Of a stretch of DNA of 64,000 bases, positions 50,858-60,583 are shown piece after piece (the stretch's first letter is position 1; each line of letters opens with the position of its first letter). The DNA is from Natronospirillum sp965602035 (GTDB taxonomy: Bacteria; Pseudomonadota; Gammaproteobacteria; Pseudomonadales; Natronospirillaceae), in contig OZ271919.1 of assembly GCA_965602035.1 (NCBI GenBank), forward strand, positions 3,162,001-3,226,000. Direction: 5' to 3'. The translations under genes and the position numbers were made by a program. The notes below the pieces were generated by a model. The model did no database searches. It saw only the letters and a program-made list of their open reading frames with translations, and had not been told where the DNA came from.

Positions 50858-52267
50858 CTATCGCGACTGCATTGCTTCCCACCGCCGCAGCACCGCACGC
50901 CATTCACGCTGATCCCGGGAATCCGGGTTGGCCAGACCGATGGCCCGCCTCAGTTCCTGTACGGCGACCTCCGGCTCACCGGCAATCCAGCGGCTCTGCG
51001 CCTGGGCCCGGAACGCTCTGGCGCGATTGTCCAACTGGTCATAGGCCGTGCGAACCTGATTCCAGGCACCCTGATCATTGGCCGGCGCGCCGTCATACAG
51101 TACCCCCACCCATTCATTGAGCTCTGCGTCCCTGAGATCGCCCAGCCGGATAACCGTGAGAGCCGACAGCCAACTATCAGGCACCAGCCTGGCCTGGGAA
51201 AGAATCAGCCCGCGCAGCTCCGCGGTGTTCTGTGCCGACAGCCGGGCCCAGTCTCCGGCACGATAGAGCAGGTACGGCTGGGCTGGCTGCGCAGAGAGCA
51301 GGCGGTACCAGCGCTCTGACTCGGTTTCATCGGACTGTTGTTGGTAGCGGGCACAGATGTCACTGTCACGATTGCGCACCGGCAGTCCACGATCGGCCTG
51401 AAGCCAGCACAGGGGGAGCGCTGACAGTTCTTCGCCTTCTACCGCGGCGTTGTCAAGGCGGTTGCGCAGGTCACTGAGGCGGGCACGTACATCCGGGTGG
51501 GTTCCGGGGTAGGCCGAACCGGCCTGTCCGGACTGGATCCGCTGTTGTTGCGCCATCGACTCGTAGGCACCGATTATGCCACCAAGGGGCAGGTTGCCGG
51601 ACTCCAGCGCCGACAGTGCAACACGGTCTGCCTCCTCTTCCATACGTCGCGAGAACGCAAGCTGTTGCTGTGCGGCCAGGCCCTGGGCGCCGTAGAGCAT
51701 GCCGAATGCGACATCCGGGCCCAACTGCAGGGCCAGTGGGGCGAGCAGAAAGCTGGCGATGATTACCGCAGAGCTCCGCTGCGCGTCAACGGCCAGGCGC
51801 GCATGGTGGTCCAGGGCCAGGTGTGCCAGCTCATGGGCCAGAATGGCCTGAACCTCGGCGGTGGTGGACAATTGGGCGAACAATCCGTCATGAACCCCGA
51901 TCAGACCGCCCGGCAGCGCAAACGCGTTGAAACTGCGGTTTGATACGCCGAATATCGTCAGTGCATCCGGGTTGTCGAGGTCATACGCCGGTAACAATGG
52001 CAGTAGAGACTGTTCAAGGTAGTAGGTTGTGCCGGGATCCTGCGTGGTGAGGCCCTGTCGATTCATGTACGCGAGATAGCGCAATCCGGCGGCGGCCTGC
52101 TCCGAGCGATCACCGCGCGCCTGGCCGAGGTCGGGAAGCTGGCTGACCACCGAGCCCGCGGGTGAAGCCGCCATCCAGAGGCCGAATACCGCCGGCAAAA
52201 ACCCTTGGCGGTACAGTCGGCGGCGGATAGACTGGCGGCATGTTCTGTTCTTCTGGCGAGATCCCAT
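50858..52267 (-). CDS. periplasmic M48-family metalloprotease, BepA-like
   Basis: A 469-residue zinc protease with HELAH in the active site (within AILAHELAHLALDHH) and a C-terminal TPR-like half, the layout of BepA/YfgC, which clears misassembled outer-membrane proteins. The N-terminus has an Arg-rich stretch and a hydrophobic segment consistent with a signal peptide. The ATG (52267-52265) overlaps the ATG of the divergent TusA-like gene; the frame extends further but into that gene. Confidence 0.88.
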   Translation of the reverse strand: MGSRQKNRTCRQSIRRRLYRQGFLPAVFGLWMAASPAGSVVSQLPDLGQARGDRSEQAAAGLRYLAYMNRQGLTTQDPGTTYYLEQSLLPLLPAYDLDNPDALTIFGVSNRSFNAFALPGGLIGVHDGLFAQLSTTAEVQAILAHELAHLALDHHARLAVDAQRSSAVIIASFLLAPLALQLGPDVAFGMLYGAQGLAAQQQLAFSRRMEEEADRVALSALESGNLPLGGIIGAYESMAQQQRIQSGQAGSAYPGTHPDVRARLSDLRNRLDNAAVEGEELSALPLCWLQADRGLPVRNRDSDICARYQQQSDETESERWYRLLSAQPAQPYLLYRAGDWARLSAQNTAELRGLILSQARLVPDSWLSALTVIRLGDLRDAELNEWVGVLYDGAPANDQGAWNQVRTAYDQLDNRARAFRAQAQSRWIAGEPEVAVQELRRAIGLANPDSRDQREWRAVLRRWEAMQSR

Positions 52268-52502
52268 GCCTGACAATATAAAGCATGACCAGATAGATGC
52301 CACCGGATTAACCTGCCCTTTACCGCTGCTCAAGGTGAAGCAATGGCTGGCACAGGCCAGCACCGGCGATCAACTGGTGATTCGGGCGTCGGACCCGGGC
52401 TCGGCACGGGATATTCCTCGATTTCTTGCCGCTACGCCTCACCGGCTGACGGTGCGTAACGATACGCCGGCCGCTTTTTGTGCTGAAATAGAGGTGCATT
52501 GA
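52266..52502 (+). CDS. TusA-family sulfur carrier protein
   Basis: A 78-residue TusA-fold protein with the active Cys in TGLTCPLPLLK and the DPGSARDIPRF loop. It resembles the group next to perM-like genes rather than TusA of tRNA thiolation; a second family member at 63446 fits tusA better. It probably carries sulfane sulfur, with an unknown acceptor. Its stop overlaps the transporter start (TGATG). Confidence 0.85.
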   Translation: MPDNIKHDQIDATGLTCPLPLLKVKQWLAQASTGDQLVIRASDPGSARDIPRFLAATPHRLTVRNDTPAAFCAEIEVH

Positions 52503-53590
52503 TGCAGAGTGTTCTGCGACGACTGTACGACCGGTATCTGGGCGACGAAGAAGCCGTAATACTGGTGCTGGCTATCGCGGTGACCGCGCTGGTCATCTGG
52601 CTTTTCGGAGCCATTCTCACTCCGGTGATTGCTGCGTTGATCGTGGCGTATGTGCTGGCTCCCGCCATGGACCGTCTGCAGGCCTGGCATGTGCCATCCG
52701 CCGTTGCGGCCAGCCTGCTGTCACTCCTGTTCCTGGGGCTGCTGTTGCTCGTGGGCCTGGTCCTGTTCCCCTTTATCTGGACCCAGGTGATGGCGCTGAC
52801 CACAGAACTGCCGAGTATGCTGGCGGATCTTCAGAATGCTCTCGCCGCCCTGTCGGACCGATTCCCGGAAATGGTGGATGACGCCCAGGTCCGCCAGTGG
52901 ATCAATCAGCTCAACCTCTCGTCTCTGGGCAATCAGGCAGCCTCGCAGATTCCGCGGCTGGTGACCTACTCATTGTCGACCCTGCCGAATCTTGTGTCGT
53001 TGCTTATCTATACCCTGATTCTGCCGCTGATGGTGTTCTTCATGCTGAAAGACCGTAGCCACCTCTGGCAGGCCTGGTCCGTGCTGCTGCCGACTCAGCG
53101 GCGCGCCCTGAATGACATCGGCCGCGAAATGAATCAGCAGATTGCCAACTATATCCGCGGCAAGGTCTTCGAGATCCTGATTGTCGGGGCAGTAGCCTTT
53201 GTCGCCTTCGAATTGCTCGGGTTGAATTATGCCGTTCTGCTGGCTGTGGGCGTAGGCCTGTCCGTATTGATTCCCTATATCGGCGCTACGGTTCTGACCA
53301 TTCCGGTAGCACTGATTGCCCTGTTTCAGTTCGGGCTGTCCGGACAGTTCTATACCGTCGTTCTGGTGTACCTAGTGATACAGATCCTCGATGGTAATGT
53401 ACTCGTGCCACTGCTGTTTTCGGAGGCGGTGAACCTGCACCCCATTTTTATCATTGTGGCGGTGATCTTTTTCGGCGGGCTGTGGGGGTTCTGGGGGGTA
53501 TTCTTCGCCATCCCGCTGGCCACCCTGGTGAAGGCAATCTACAACGCCTGGCCCAAACACCCAGATTCGCCGCCGACCGATCCGCTGTGA
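52502..53590 (+). CDS. AI-2E family transporter, PerM-like
   Basis: A 362-residue inner-membrane protein with about eight helices in the AI-2E/PerM pattern, including GLSVLIPYIGATVLTIPVAL and the C-terminal GGLWGFWGVFFAIPLATL. The substrate is uncertain; the family includes an autoinducer exporter and a Na+/H+ antiporter. ATG 52502 overlaps the TusA-like stop. Confidence 0.9.
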   Translation: MQSVLRRLYDRYLGDEEAVILVLAIAVTALVIWLFGAILTPVIAALIVAYVLAPAMDRLQAWHVPSAVAASLLSLLFLGLLLLVGLVLFPFIWTQVMALTTELPSMLADLQNALAALSDRFPEMVDDAQVRQWINQLNLSSLGNQAASQIPRLVTYSLSTLPNLVSLLIYTLILPLMVFFMLKDRSHLWQAWSVLLPTQRRALNDIGREMNQQIANYIRGKVFEILIVGAVAFVAFELLGLNYAVLLAVGVGLSVLIPYIGATVLTIPVALIALFQFGLSGQFYTVVLVYLVIQILDGNVLVPLLFSEAVNLHPIFIIVAVIFFGGLWGFWGVFFAIPLATLVKAIYNAWPKHPDSPPTDPL

Positions 53591-53686
53591 GCACGAACGG
53601 TACGGCTGCAGACGGCGCCGGATTCCGGTTGAGCCAGACCCCGTTCCGCATTACCATTGCTGGCCAAATCAGACGGGAGGCGCGGC

Positions 53687-54562
53687 ATGATCAAGGGTAG
53701 CATGGTGGCCCTGGTAACCCCCATGAACCAGGACGGCAGCATCAGTTGGGAGAGCCTCGAGCATCTTCTCGAGTTCCATATCGAGAATGGAACTCAGGGA
53801 ATTGTATCGGTCGGTACCACGGGGGAATCTGCCACGCTGACAATGGCGGAACACAAGGCCGTGATCAAATTCACTGTCGAGTACTGCAATGGCCGCATCC
53901 CAGTGCTGGCCGGTACCGGTGCGAACAACACAATGGAAGCTGTCGAACTCACCAAGACGGCTGCAGAGGCCGGCGCCGACATGACGCTTTCCGTCGTGCC
54001 CTACTACAACAAGCCCAGCCAGGAGGGCCTGTATCAGCATTTCCGGGCGATCGCCGGGGCGGTGGATCTGCCGTTGATGCTGTATAACGTGCCGGGGCGC
54101 ACCGTGACTGACATGAGCAATGAAACGGTCGCCCGACTTGCCCGTATCGACAATGTCATCGGTATAAAGGACGCCAGTGCCGACATCTCCCGCGTTCAGG
54201 CCATAAAAAATCTCGCCGGGCAGGACTTCGCGATGTATTCGGGCGATGATGCTACCAGCCTCGAGTTCCTGCTCGCCGGCGGTGACGGTGTCGTGTCCGT
54301 GACCACCAATGTGTCGCCCAAGGCTATGCAGAACATGTGTGCGGCTGCCATTGAAGGGAACAGGGAACTGGCCGAGCGTCTTGACGCGCTGCTGCAGCCA
54401 CTGCACAAAAACCTGTTTCTCGAGAGCAATCCGGTGCCGGTAAAATGGGCACTGAACCTGATGGGGCTGATTCCTCCGGGCATTCGGCTGCCCCTCGTAC
54501 CGCTGGCCGAGCAATACCATGAGCCGGTCAGACAGGCACTGATGGAATCCGGGGTACTCTGA
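53687..54562 (+). CDS. dapA: 4-hydroxy-tetrahydrodipicolinate synthase DapA
   Basis: A 291-residue aldolase of lysine and diaminopimelate synthesis: pyruvate-binding GTTGE, Tyr in YNVPGRT and the Schiff-base Lys in GIKDAS. GGGAGG 6 bases upstream fixes ATG 53687. It starts dapA-bamC-MBL-purC, an order also found in Pseudomonas. Confidence 0.97.
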   Translation: MIKGSMVALVTPMNQDGSISWESLEHLLEFHIENGTQGIVSVGTTGESATLTMAEHKAVIKFTVEYCNGRIPVLAGTGANNTMEAVELTKTAAEAGADMTLSVVPYYNKPSQEGLYQHFRAIAGAVDLPLMLYNVPGRTVTDMSNETVARLARIDNVIGIKDASADISRVQAIKNLAGQDFAMYSGDDATSLEFLLAGGDGVVSVTTNVSPKAMQNMCAAAIEGNRELAERLDALLQPLHKNLFLESNPVPVKWALNLMGLIPPGIRLPLVPLAEQYHEPVRQALMESGVL

Positions 54563-54563
54563 C

Positions 54564-55157
54564 TTGCGACGTACCCCGATTTTCGGTTGGCAGGCTGTCG
54601 TTTCCTCGGTACTGGTGCTGATGCTTGCCGGCTGCGGCACGCCGACGGTCAGAACCGAACAGACAGGGCCACTGGCATGGCCGACAGAAAGCCCCGTGCT
54701 GCCTGAGGCCGACAACCGGTATGCCATGGAAGACACGGTGCCGGCCGGCTCAGCCGTTACCCTGAGCGCCCCGCGTAAACAGTTGTCTATCGAGGGTGGG
54801 GGTGATGATCGTCGTATTGAGCAGCGTCGTCTGTATACGGATTCCAACGGCCTCCCACTCATCGAGCTGCCGGGGTCACCGGACGATGCCATGGCGCGTG
54901 TTCAGGACGCGCTCGCGGCCCTGGGCTGGGAAGTGGAACGGGTGCGACGCAACGAAAGCCGGATAGAAATAGATGGCAGCCAGTGGCTTGATCGGCGGAC
55001 GGATCAGTTATTCCCGTCCCGCCCATTGATTCACATCTACTTCTACCCGCTGGGTAACGGCACCCAGATCCATCTGGAGCGGGATGACCCCGAGCTCGCA
55101 TTCCCTGTGACCGAGCAGCGGGACATTCTTCAGCGCCTGTATTCAGAACTGGAGTAA
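54564..55157 (+). CDS. bamC: outer membrane assembly lipoprotein BamC
   Basis: A 197-residue lipoprotein with lipobox LAGC (Cys24) followed by the long unstructured segment that in BamC wraps BamD, then one helix-grip domain. It is much shorter than E. coli BamC (344 residues), which has two such domains; short forms are common outside the enterics. The start codon is TTG, one base after dapA ends. Confidence 0.85.
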   Translation: MRRTPIFGWQAVVSSVLVLMLAGCGTPTVRTEQTGPLAWPTESPVLPEADNRYAMEDTVPAGSAVTLSAPRKQLSIEGGGDDRRIEQRRLYTDSNGLPLIELPGSPDDAMARVQDALAALGWEVERVRRNESRIEIDGSQWLDRRTDQLFPSRPLIHIYFYPLGNGTQIHLERDDPELAFPVTEQRDILQRLYSELE

Positions 55158-55160
55158 GGC

Positions 55161-55973
55161 ATGGAATTCGCATCTCTTGGCAGTGGCAGCAAGGGAAACG
55201 CGACACTGGTGCGCACCGGGGACACACTGGTTCTGGTTGACTGCGGGTTTACCGCGCGCGAAGCCATGAGCCGTTTTGAGAACGCCGGTTGCCGTGCAGA
55301 ACAACTGACGGCGGTGCTGGTCACCCATGAGCACGGTGATCACGCAAAGGGCGTGCTGACACTTGGTCGTCGCCTTGGCGTTCCGGTCTACATGTCCGCC
55401 GGCACGGCTATCGCGCTCAAATGCATTGATGATCCGGTAGTAAACCTGATCACGCCGGAGCAACCGCTGACAATCGGTGGCATGCAGGTGGCGCCGGTCG
55501 CTGTGCCGCACGACGCCCGTGAGAACTGCCAGTTCGTGTTCACCTGCACGCGGTCGGGCCGGCGTTTTGGCATTCTGACCGATCTCGGCCATGTGACGCC
55601 GCATGTTGCATCGCGTTATCGGGCACTGGACGCCCTGCTGCTCGAAGCCAATCACGACCCGGACCTGTTGGCCGCCGGGCCTTACCCGGCATCGCTGAAA
55701 CGGCGGGTGGCCGGACCGCTGGGCCATCTGAGCAATGCACAGAGTGCGGAATTACTGAGTGCGGTCGTCCATGAAGGCCTGCAGCAGGTCGTGGTGTCGC
55801 ATATCAGTGAACAGAATAATGACCCGGAGCTGGCGATCCGTACACTGGCTGATGCACTGGCGGGTTATAATACCCGTCTGACACTCAATACTCAGGACAG
55901 CGGGCATGCCTGGTGTTCCATCCGAACCGAGCGAGGACAGTATGCAGAAGACCAGTCTGTTGTATTCGGGTAA
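55161..55973 (+). CDS. MBL-fold metallohydrolase, YycJ/WalJ-like
   Basis: A 270-residue metallo-beta-lactamase-fold enzyme: N-terminal FASLGSGSKGNA, the metal motif THEHGDH and the later DLGHVT. The family includes exonuclease-like YycJ; the substrate is not settled. It overlaps purC by 32 bp, an unusually long overlap. Confidence 0.9.
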   Translation: MEFASLGSGSKGNATLVRTGDTLVLVDCGFTAREAMSRFENAGCRAEQLTAVLVTHEHGDHAKGVLTLGRRLGVPVYMSAGTAIALKCIDDPVVNLITPEQPLTIGGMQVAPVAVPHDARENCQFVFTCTRSGRRFGILTDLGHVTPHVASRYRALDALLLEANHDPDLLAAGPYPASLKRRVAGPLGHLSNAQSAELLSAVVHEGLQQVVVSHISEQNNDPELAIRTLADALAGYNTRLTLNTQDSGHAWCSIRTERGQYAEDQSVVFG

Positions 55974-56655
55974 GGCGAAATCTGTCTATTACACCGACCA
56001 TCCGGATCGTCTGATTCTGGAGTTCCGCGATGATACGTCGGCGTTTGACGGCAAGAAGAAAGAGGCTCTGGCGCGCAAGGGCCGGGTGAACAACCAGTTC
56101 AATGCCTTTGTAATGAATCACCTGGCGGCGGCCGGTATCGAAACGCACTTCGTGGAGCGCCTGTCGGCCACCGAGTCAGTCGTGCTCAACCTGAAAATGC
56201 TGCCGGTGGAGTGTGTAGTCCGGAATCGGGCAGCCGGTGGGTTGGTGCGGCGTCTGGGCGTGACCGAAGGGCAGGCGCTGGACCCGCCGGTGTTCGAGTT
56301 TTTCCTGAAAAACGACGAGCTCGGCGATCCCATGATCAATGAGTCGCACATTCTGACCTTTGGCTGGGCCACGGAAGATCAGGTGGCACAGATGAAAGCC
56401 CTCACGCTGTCGGCCAATACCGTGCTGCAGGCCATGTTTGCAGCCGGCAAGCTGGACCTGGTGGATTACAAACTGGAGTTCGGTGTGTATGAAGGGCGAG
56501 TGGTGCTCGGCGATGAGTTCTCCCCTGACGGTTGCCGGCTCTGGGACCAGGATACCGGTGAGAAGATGGACAAGGATCGTTTCCGGCAAAGTCTCGGAAA
56601 TGTGATCGAATCGTACGAAGAAGTGGGCCGCCGCATTGGCGTCAACTTCGAGTAA
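55942..56655 (+). CDS. purC: SAICAR synthetase PurC
   Basis: A 237-residue purine enzyme beginning LLYSGKAKSVY, with VVRNRAAG and the ATP-grasp-like core containing EFGVYEGRVVLGDE. GAGGA lies 5 bases before ATG 55942, inside the hydrolase gene. Confidence 0.97.
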   Translation: MQKTSLLYSGKAKSVYYTDHPDRLILEFRDDTSAFDGKKKEALARKGRVNNQFNAFVMNHLAAAGIETHFVERLSATESVVLNLKMLPVECVVRNRAAGGLVRRLGVTEGQALDPPVFEFFLKNDELGDPMINESHILTFGWATEDQVAQMKALTLSANTVLQAMFAAGKLDLVDYKLEFGVYEGRVVLGDEFSPDGCRLWDQDTGEKMDKDRFRQSLGNVIESYEEVGRRIGVNFE

Positions 56656-56696
56656 GCGTCTATACTCGACAGGAATTGCACACAAGGAGATTCACA

Positions 56697-57485
56697 ATGA
56701 AAAAATGGCTTGCTACCGGTGCGGTCATGCTGGCCGCTGGCGCGTCTGCTCAGGGGTTGCCCGGTATTGATCTTGAAGTGGGCGGAGGTTATGCCACGTA
56801 CAATCTGAACGGCGGCCAGCTGGGGCAGGATGTCTCTCTGGTCAATGATCAGTCCAAGGACCACCAGCTGGACCTCGACGGCGGTTCAGGCCTGCAGCTG
56901 CGCGGGAAGCTCGGTGTGCCGATCCTGCCCAAGATCAAGTTCCAGTATCAGCCCATGGTCTTCGCGAATGACAATGTGACGGAGACATTCGAGGCATTCG
57001 GTCAGACCTACACAGCCCAGGGTGAAGTCGAACTGGATATGACGCACCTGGACACCACGCTGCATTACGGCCTGCCGGATCTGTTCCCGGGTATCGACTA
57101 TTTTGTCGATTTCGGTGTGAACCTCCGCTGGTTGCTCGGGGGGTTTGAAGCCGATGTCGGGGGTGAAACGGAAAGTTACGACTTCGGCGCAATTCCGTTG
57201 CCGGGCGGGCACCTCGCGGGCGGCGTGACACTGCCGGTTGTGGATGTGGAACTGTCCGGCAAGGTCAATACGCTGCCGCTCGAAGGCCTGACCAATACCG
57301 ACTGGGAAGTGAAGGCACGCTATAACCTGCCCGTTGTTCCTGTGGCGGATATCGGCGTTGAAGCCGGTTACCGTAGCTGGCTGATTGATGTTGATGGCAG
57401 TGAATCTGCGTTGATTCCGGAAGACGAACTGATCATCAATCTTGAAACGTCCGGCTTCTTTGTGGGCGTCGCTGCCGGCTTCTGA
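56697..57485 (+). CDS. TIGR04219-type outer membrane beta-barrel protein
   Basis: A 262-residue protein with a signal peptide (cleavage after ASA, residue 18), alternating strand pattern throughout and a C-terminal Phe, as expected for a barrel inserted by Bam. The start GIDLEVGGGYATYNL fits the TIGR04219 group. Function unknown. AAGGAGA lies 6 bases upstream. Confidence 0.85.
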   Translation: MKKWLATGAVMLAAGASAQGLPGIDLEVGGGYATYNLNGGQLGQDVSLVNDQSKDHQLDLDGGSGLQLRGKLGVPILPKIKFQYQPMVFANDNVTETFEAFGQTYTAQGEVELDMTHLDTTLHYGLPDLFPGIDYFVDFGVNLRWLLGGFEADVGGETESYDFGAIPLPGGHLAGGVTLPVVDVELSGKVNTLPLEGLTNTDWEVKARYNLPVVPVADIGVEAGYRSWLIDVDGSESALIPEDELIINLETSGFFVGVAAGF

Positions 57486-58975
57486 TGATTCCGCTGTTTG
57501 ACAGTCAGGTCATCCGGGCTGCTGAACAGCGCTGGGCCAGGGATCAGGCCCAACCTACCTATTTGTTGATGGAGCGTGCCGCCGGCGCGCTTGCCCGAGC
57601 CGCTGAGCAGTTGTTCGACCCGGAGCGACCCATTGTTGTATTGGCCGGGAGGGGGAATAACGGCGGTGATGGCGTGCTGGCAGCCTGCTACCTGCAGGCC
57701 GGAGGCCGCACGGTGCAGATCTGGACTGCCGGGCCACCGAAACCCGATACGGATGCCGAACGTGCCTGGGCCGCGGCAAAGGCGGCGGGTGTGCCCGTTG
57801 TAACCAACCTTGCTGCACTCCCCACGGATGTTCACCTTCAGGTGATTGATGCGCTGCTGGGTACCGGGTTCCGGGGAGAGCCTGAGGGGCTCGTGGCCGA
57901 TGCGCTGGCCTGGTGCACCGAGCGGGTGTCTCCACAGGTGCTGGCTGCGGACTGCCCGAGTGGCCTCGATGCCGATACCGGTCATACGGCCCGGGCCCTG
58001 GCTGCCGCACAGACTGTGACCTTTATCGGCGCCAAACCCGGGCTGTTTACGGCCCAGGGGCCGCGCTATTCGGGTCAGGTCAGAATCGCCGCCATTGATG
58101 CGTCGCCACCGGTGGATCAGGCGTGCGCGTACCTTCTCGAGGAACAGGATCTCGGGTGGCCGACACGGTCCGCCGTTATGCACAAAGGGGCTGCGGGCCA
58201 GGTCGTCTTTCTGGGTGGCGGCCCGGGTATGCCGGGGGCAGCGGCACTGGCCTGCGAGGCCGCACTCGCTGCCGGTGCCGGTCGGGTGAGCGCGTATGTG
58301 ATGTCTGAAAACCGTGCGGTTCTGGCTACCCGCTGCCCGGAGATGCTGGTGCCTCAGAGTATTTTGCCGCCGTCACCTGACCGACCGGCCACTCTGATTG
58401 CGGGTCCGGGACTCGGCCGCGATGACGAGGCGCAGACGCGGCTTGCCGAGGCATTATCCCGTTATGAGGGGCAATGTCAGTTGCTTGATGCCGACGCCCT
58501 TTGGCACATCGGAAGTGGCTCGCTCCGGCCCACGGGGCCGGCGGTGCTGACTCCCCACGCCGGTGAAGCCGCTCGTCTGCTGGGGACCGACGTTGCCGGC
58601 GTCGAATCCGACCGGCTTTCTGCCGCGCGCGAGCTGCAATCAAGGTTTCGAAGCACCGTAGTATTGAAGGGCGCGGGGACAGTGATCGCGTCCGCTGAGC
58701 GTGTGGCGATCGTACCGGGTGCCTCGGGGAGCCTGGCAACGTCGGGCCTGGGCGACGTGCTCAGTGGTGTGATCGGCGCTCTGATGGCCCAGGGACTCGA
58801 GCCCTCCAAGGCAGCCTGCTCCGGAACATTTGCTCTGATGAAGTCCGGGTTGTCGATGGCCGGCAGCCAGCCGGTGGTGCGGGCAACCGAGGTTCTGGAC
58901 CGGCTCCCGGATACCTTCAATCGACTCGGGTTCAAGAGTCATACCAATGCGGGCGATACCGGGTCAGAGCCTTGA
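57485..58975 (+). CDS. nnr: bifunctional NAD(P)H-hydrate epimerase / ADP-dependent dehydratase
   Basis: A 496-residue fusion repairing hydrated NAD(P)H: epimerase domain (1-215; AGRGNNGGDGVLAA) and ribokinase-like dehydratase (from about 230; VLTPHAGEAARLLG and TSGLGDVLSGVIGAL). It shares one base with the barrel protein stop. Its 3' end overlaps the convergent lipoprotein gene by 12 bp. tsaE and amiB, the usual partners in enterics, are absent. Confidence 0.95.
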   Translation: MIPLFDSQVIRAAEQRWARDQAQPTYLLMERAAGALARAAEQLFDPERPIVVLAGRGNNGGDGVLAACYLQAGGRTVQIWTAGPPKPDTDAERAWAAAKAAGVPVVTNLAALPTDVHLQVIDALLGTGFRGEPEGLVADALAWCTERVSPQVLAADCPSGLDADTGHTARALAAAQTVTFIGAKPGLFTAQGPRYSGQVRIAAIDASPPVDQACAYLLEEQDLGWPTRSAVMHKGAAGQVVFLGGGPGMPGAAALACEAALAAGAGRVSAYVMSENRAVLATRCPEMLVPQSILPPSPDRPATLIAGPGLGRDDEAQTRLAEALSRYEGQCQLLDADALWHIGSGSLRPTGPAVLTPHAGEAARLLGTDVAGVESDRLSAARELQSRFRSTVVLKGAGTVIASAERVAIVPGASGSLATSGLGDVLSGVIGALMAQGLEPSKAACSGTFALMKSGLSMAGSQPVVRATEVLDRLPDTFNRLGFKSHTNAGDTGSEP

Positions 58976-60481
58976 ATCCCAGGTGCCGCCAAACGTGCCG
59001 GTGCACTGGTTTTCCAGTCGATCGTGCTGTTGCTGGCCGGTTTCCGAGGTAACCGGGTCACGGTAATGGAAAATCCGGGTGTCATTGTCGGGTTGTGCGC
59101 AGACCCCCAGAAGCGGCTCATCGTATTGTTCACTCTGGCTGCAGACGCCCTGACTGTAATTGAGTTCCGGCCGCTCGGTCAGCGCATCGCACTGAGAGGA
59201 GCCAGTGGGTGGCGCGGCGACGGTACCATCCGCTTTTTCCAGGCAGATGTTGCGCAGGTTGATGAGCTGGTTCTGGTTGTCCGGTGTGCGACAACTGCCT
59301 GCCAGACCCCAGGTGAGGGGGCTGTCACGGCCGCTGGCCGCCGACACCGGAATTGCCAGGCCGCCCGTTACCGACCGCTCGCCAAGCACTGCATCCACTG
59401 CGATACGATAAGTGCCGATGTTCTCAAGAACCAGGTCGTTTTCGGTGGTAGTCCAGGCATCGAGTAACTGACCTCTGGGGTTAAGCAGTTGCGCGGAGAA
59501 TGGCAGACTCTCTCCGTTGGCTTCTGCGTTGATAGTGACACGTGTGGTCAGCGGCGCGGTACCGGCTGGCGGTGATGCAATAATCTCGATGTAATCGGAT
59601 TCGCTGCCGGCGTTGGTGACCGTGCAGTCAGCCACCGAGTTCGCGGCTTCCGCATCGGTCAGCAGGTCTGCGGTCTGGGGCAGCCTCAGGAGTGTCAGCT
59701 CGGCGATCGGGACAGTGGCGACCAGCGTATCCTCGCAGGTCTCGGTAACCGGCAGGGTATAGGCCTCGGCGATCATTCTGTCGGTCGGTTCATCGTAGCG
59801 GACGGTCAGGTCGATGCGCCGATGCAGGTCCAGCCAGGGGTTCGATGACACGGTGGTTGAGTAGTCGTCGGCAAGGACAGACGAGGTGGCGTCCTCTGGC
59901 CATACTGGCGCTATCCAGTCCTCCAGATTCGCCAGAATCCGATCAATGACCGACTGATCCAGCCCGCCATCAAGAGCCTCGGCGCACGCCTGCGCCGCAT
60001 CGCCATTAAAGCAGTCGTCCGCGGACTGATCCGCCTCTGAGTGCACGTAGGCGTGGCTGATCAGACTGGCCAATGGGTTGATGTTGGCCCGGGAATCCGT
60101 CGCGCCCATGCCATTGGTGAGATCGTACAGCCCGAACAATTGTCGCTCGCGGCCGAAACGGTCTGTGAACTGGCTTTCCAACAGACCGCTGCGGCTGAAC
60201 AGACCCAGCATGCGATAGCCGGCATCGGAATCGGTTGCCGTGCACAGTGGGTTATAGTCGCCCTCAGGCTGATCCTGGGCGCAGAGTGAGACGAATGGCC
60301 GGTGGTCGGTGCCGGCGACGGTACCAAGCAGGGTGAGGTCACCCATCAGCCGGCCATTGACCCGCTCGTACGGCAGATCGCTATCGGCGCCGTCGCCCGT
60401 GCTGGCGTTATTTCGGTCGCAGCCCGCAAGAAGAACAAACAGCGACAGAGCAGCGGTGGTGAAAAACCTTTCAGGGCGCAT
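58964..60481 (-). CDS. large cysteine-rich lipoprotein, unknown function
   Basis: A 505-residue acidic lipoprotein with lipobox LAGC (Cys21) after a clean signal sequence. The mature chain has twelve further cysteines spread over its length, enough for six disulfides. Residues about 330-395 (SPPAGTAPLTTRVTINAEAN) read like a PKD-type beta-sandwich. No enzyme motif is seen. The start at 60481 gives a normal signal peptide; the longer frame adds an improbable leader. A surface or periplasmic binding role is a guess. Confidence 0.75.
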   Translation of the reverse strand: MRPERFFTTAALSLFVLLAGCDRNNASTGDGADSDLPYERVNGRLMGDLTLLGTVAGTDHRPFVSLCAQDQPEGDYNPLCTATDSDAGYRMLGLFSRSGLLESQFTDRFGRERQLFGLYDLTNGMGATDSRANINPLASLISHAYVHSEADQSADDCFNGDAAQACAEALDGGLDQSVIDRILANLEDWIAPVWPEDATSSVLADDYSTTVSSNPWLDLHRRIDLTVRYDEPTDRMIAEAYTLPVTETCEDTLVATVPIAELTLLRLPQTADLLTDAEAANSVADCTVTNAGSESDYIEIIASPPAGTAPLTTRVTINAEANGESLPFSAQLLNPRGQLLDAWTTTENDLVLENIGTYRIAVDAVLGERSVTGGLAIPVSAASGRDSPLTWGLAGSCRTPDNQNQLINLRNICLEKADGTVAAPPTGSSQCDALTERPELNYSQGVCSQSEQYDEPLLGVCAQPDNDTRIFHYRDPVTSETGQQQHDRLENQCTGTFGGTWDSRL

Positions 60482-60583
60482 GGCGTATTCATTAACTCGC
60501 GGTTCTGGTAAAAATGTTATCGGCATCTGGCCGCTACAGTTTACAGATGCGTCCAACCGGGGGTTAACAGGAGTCGCAGTATC

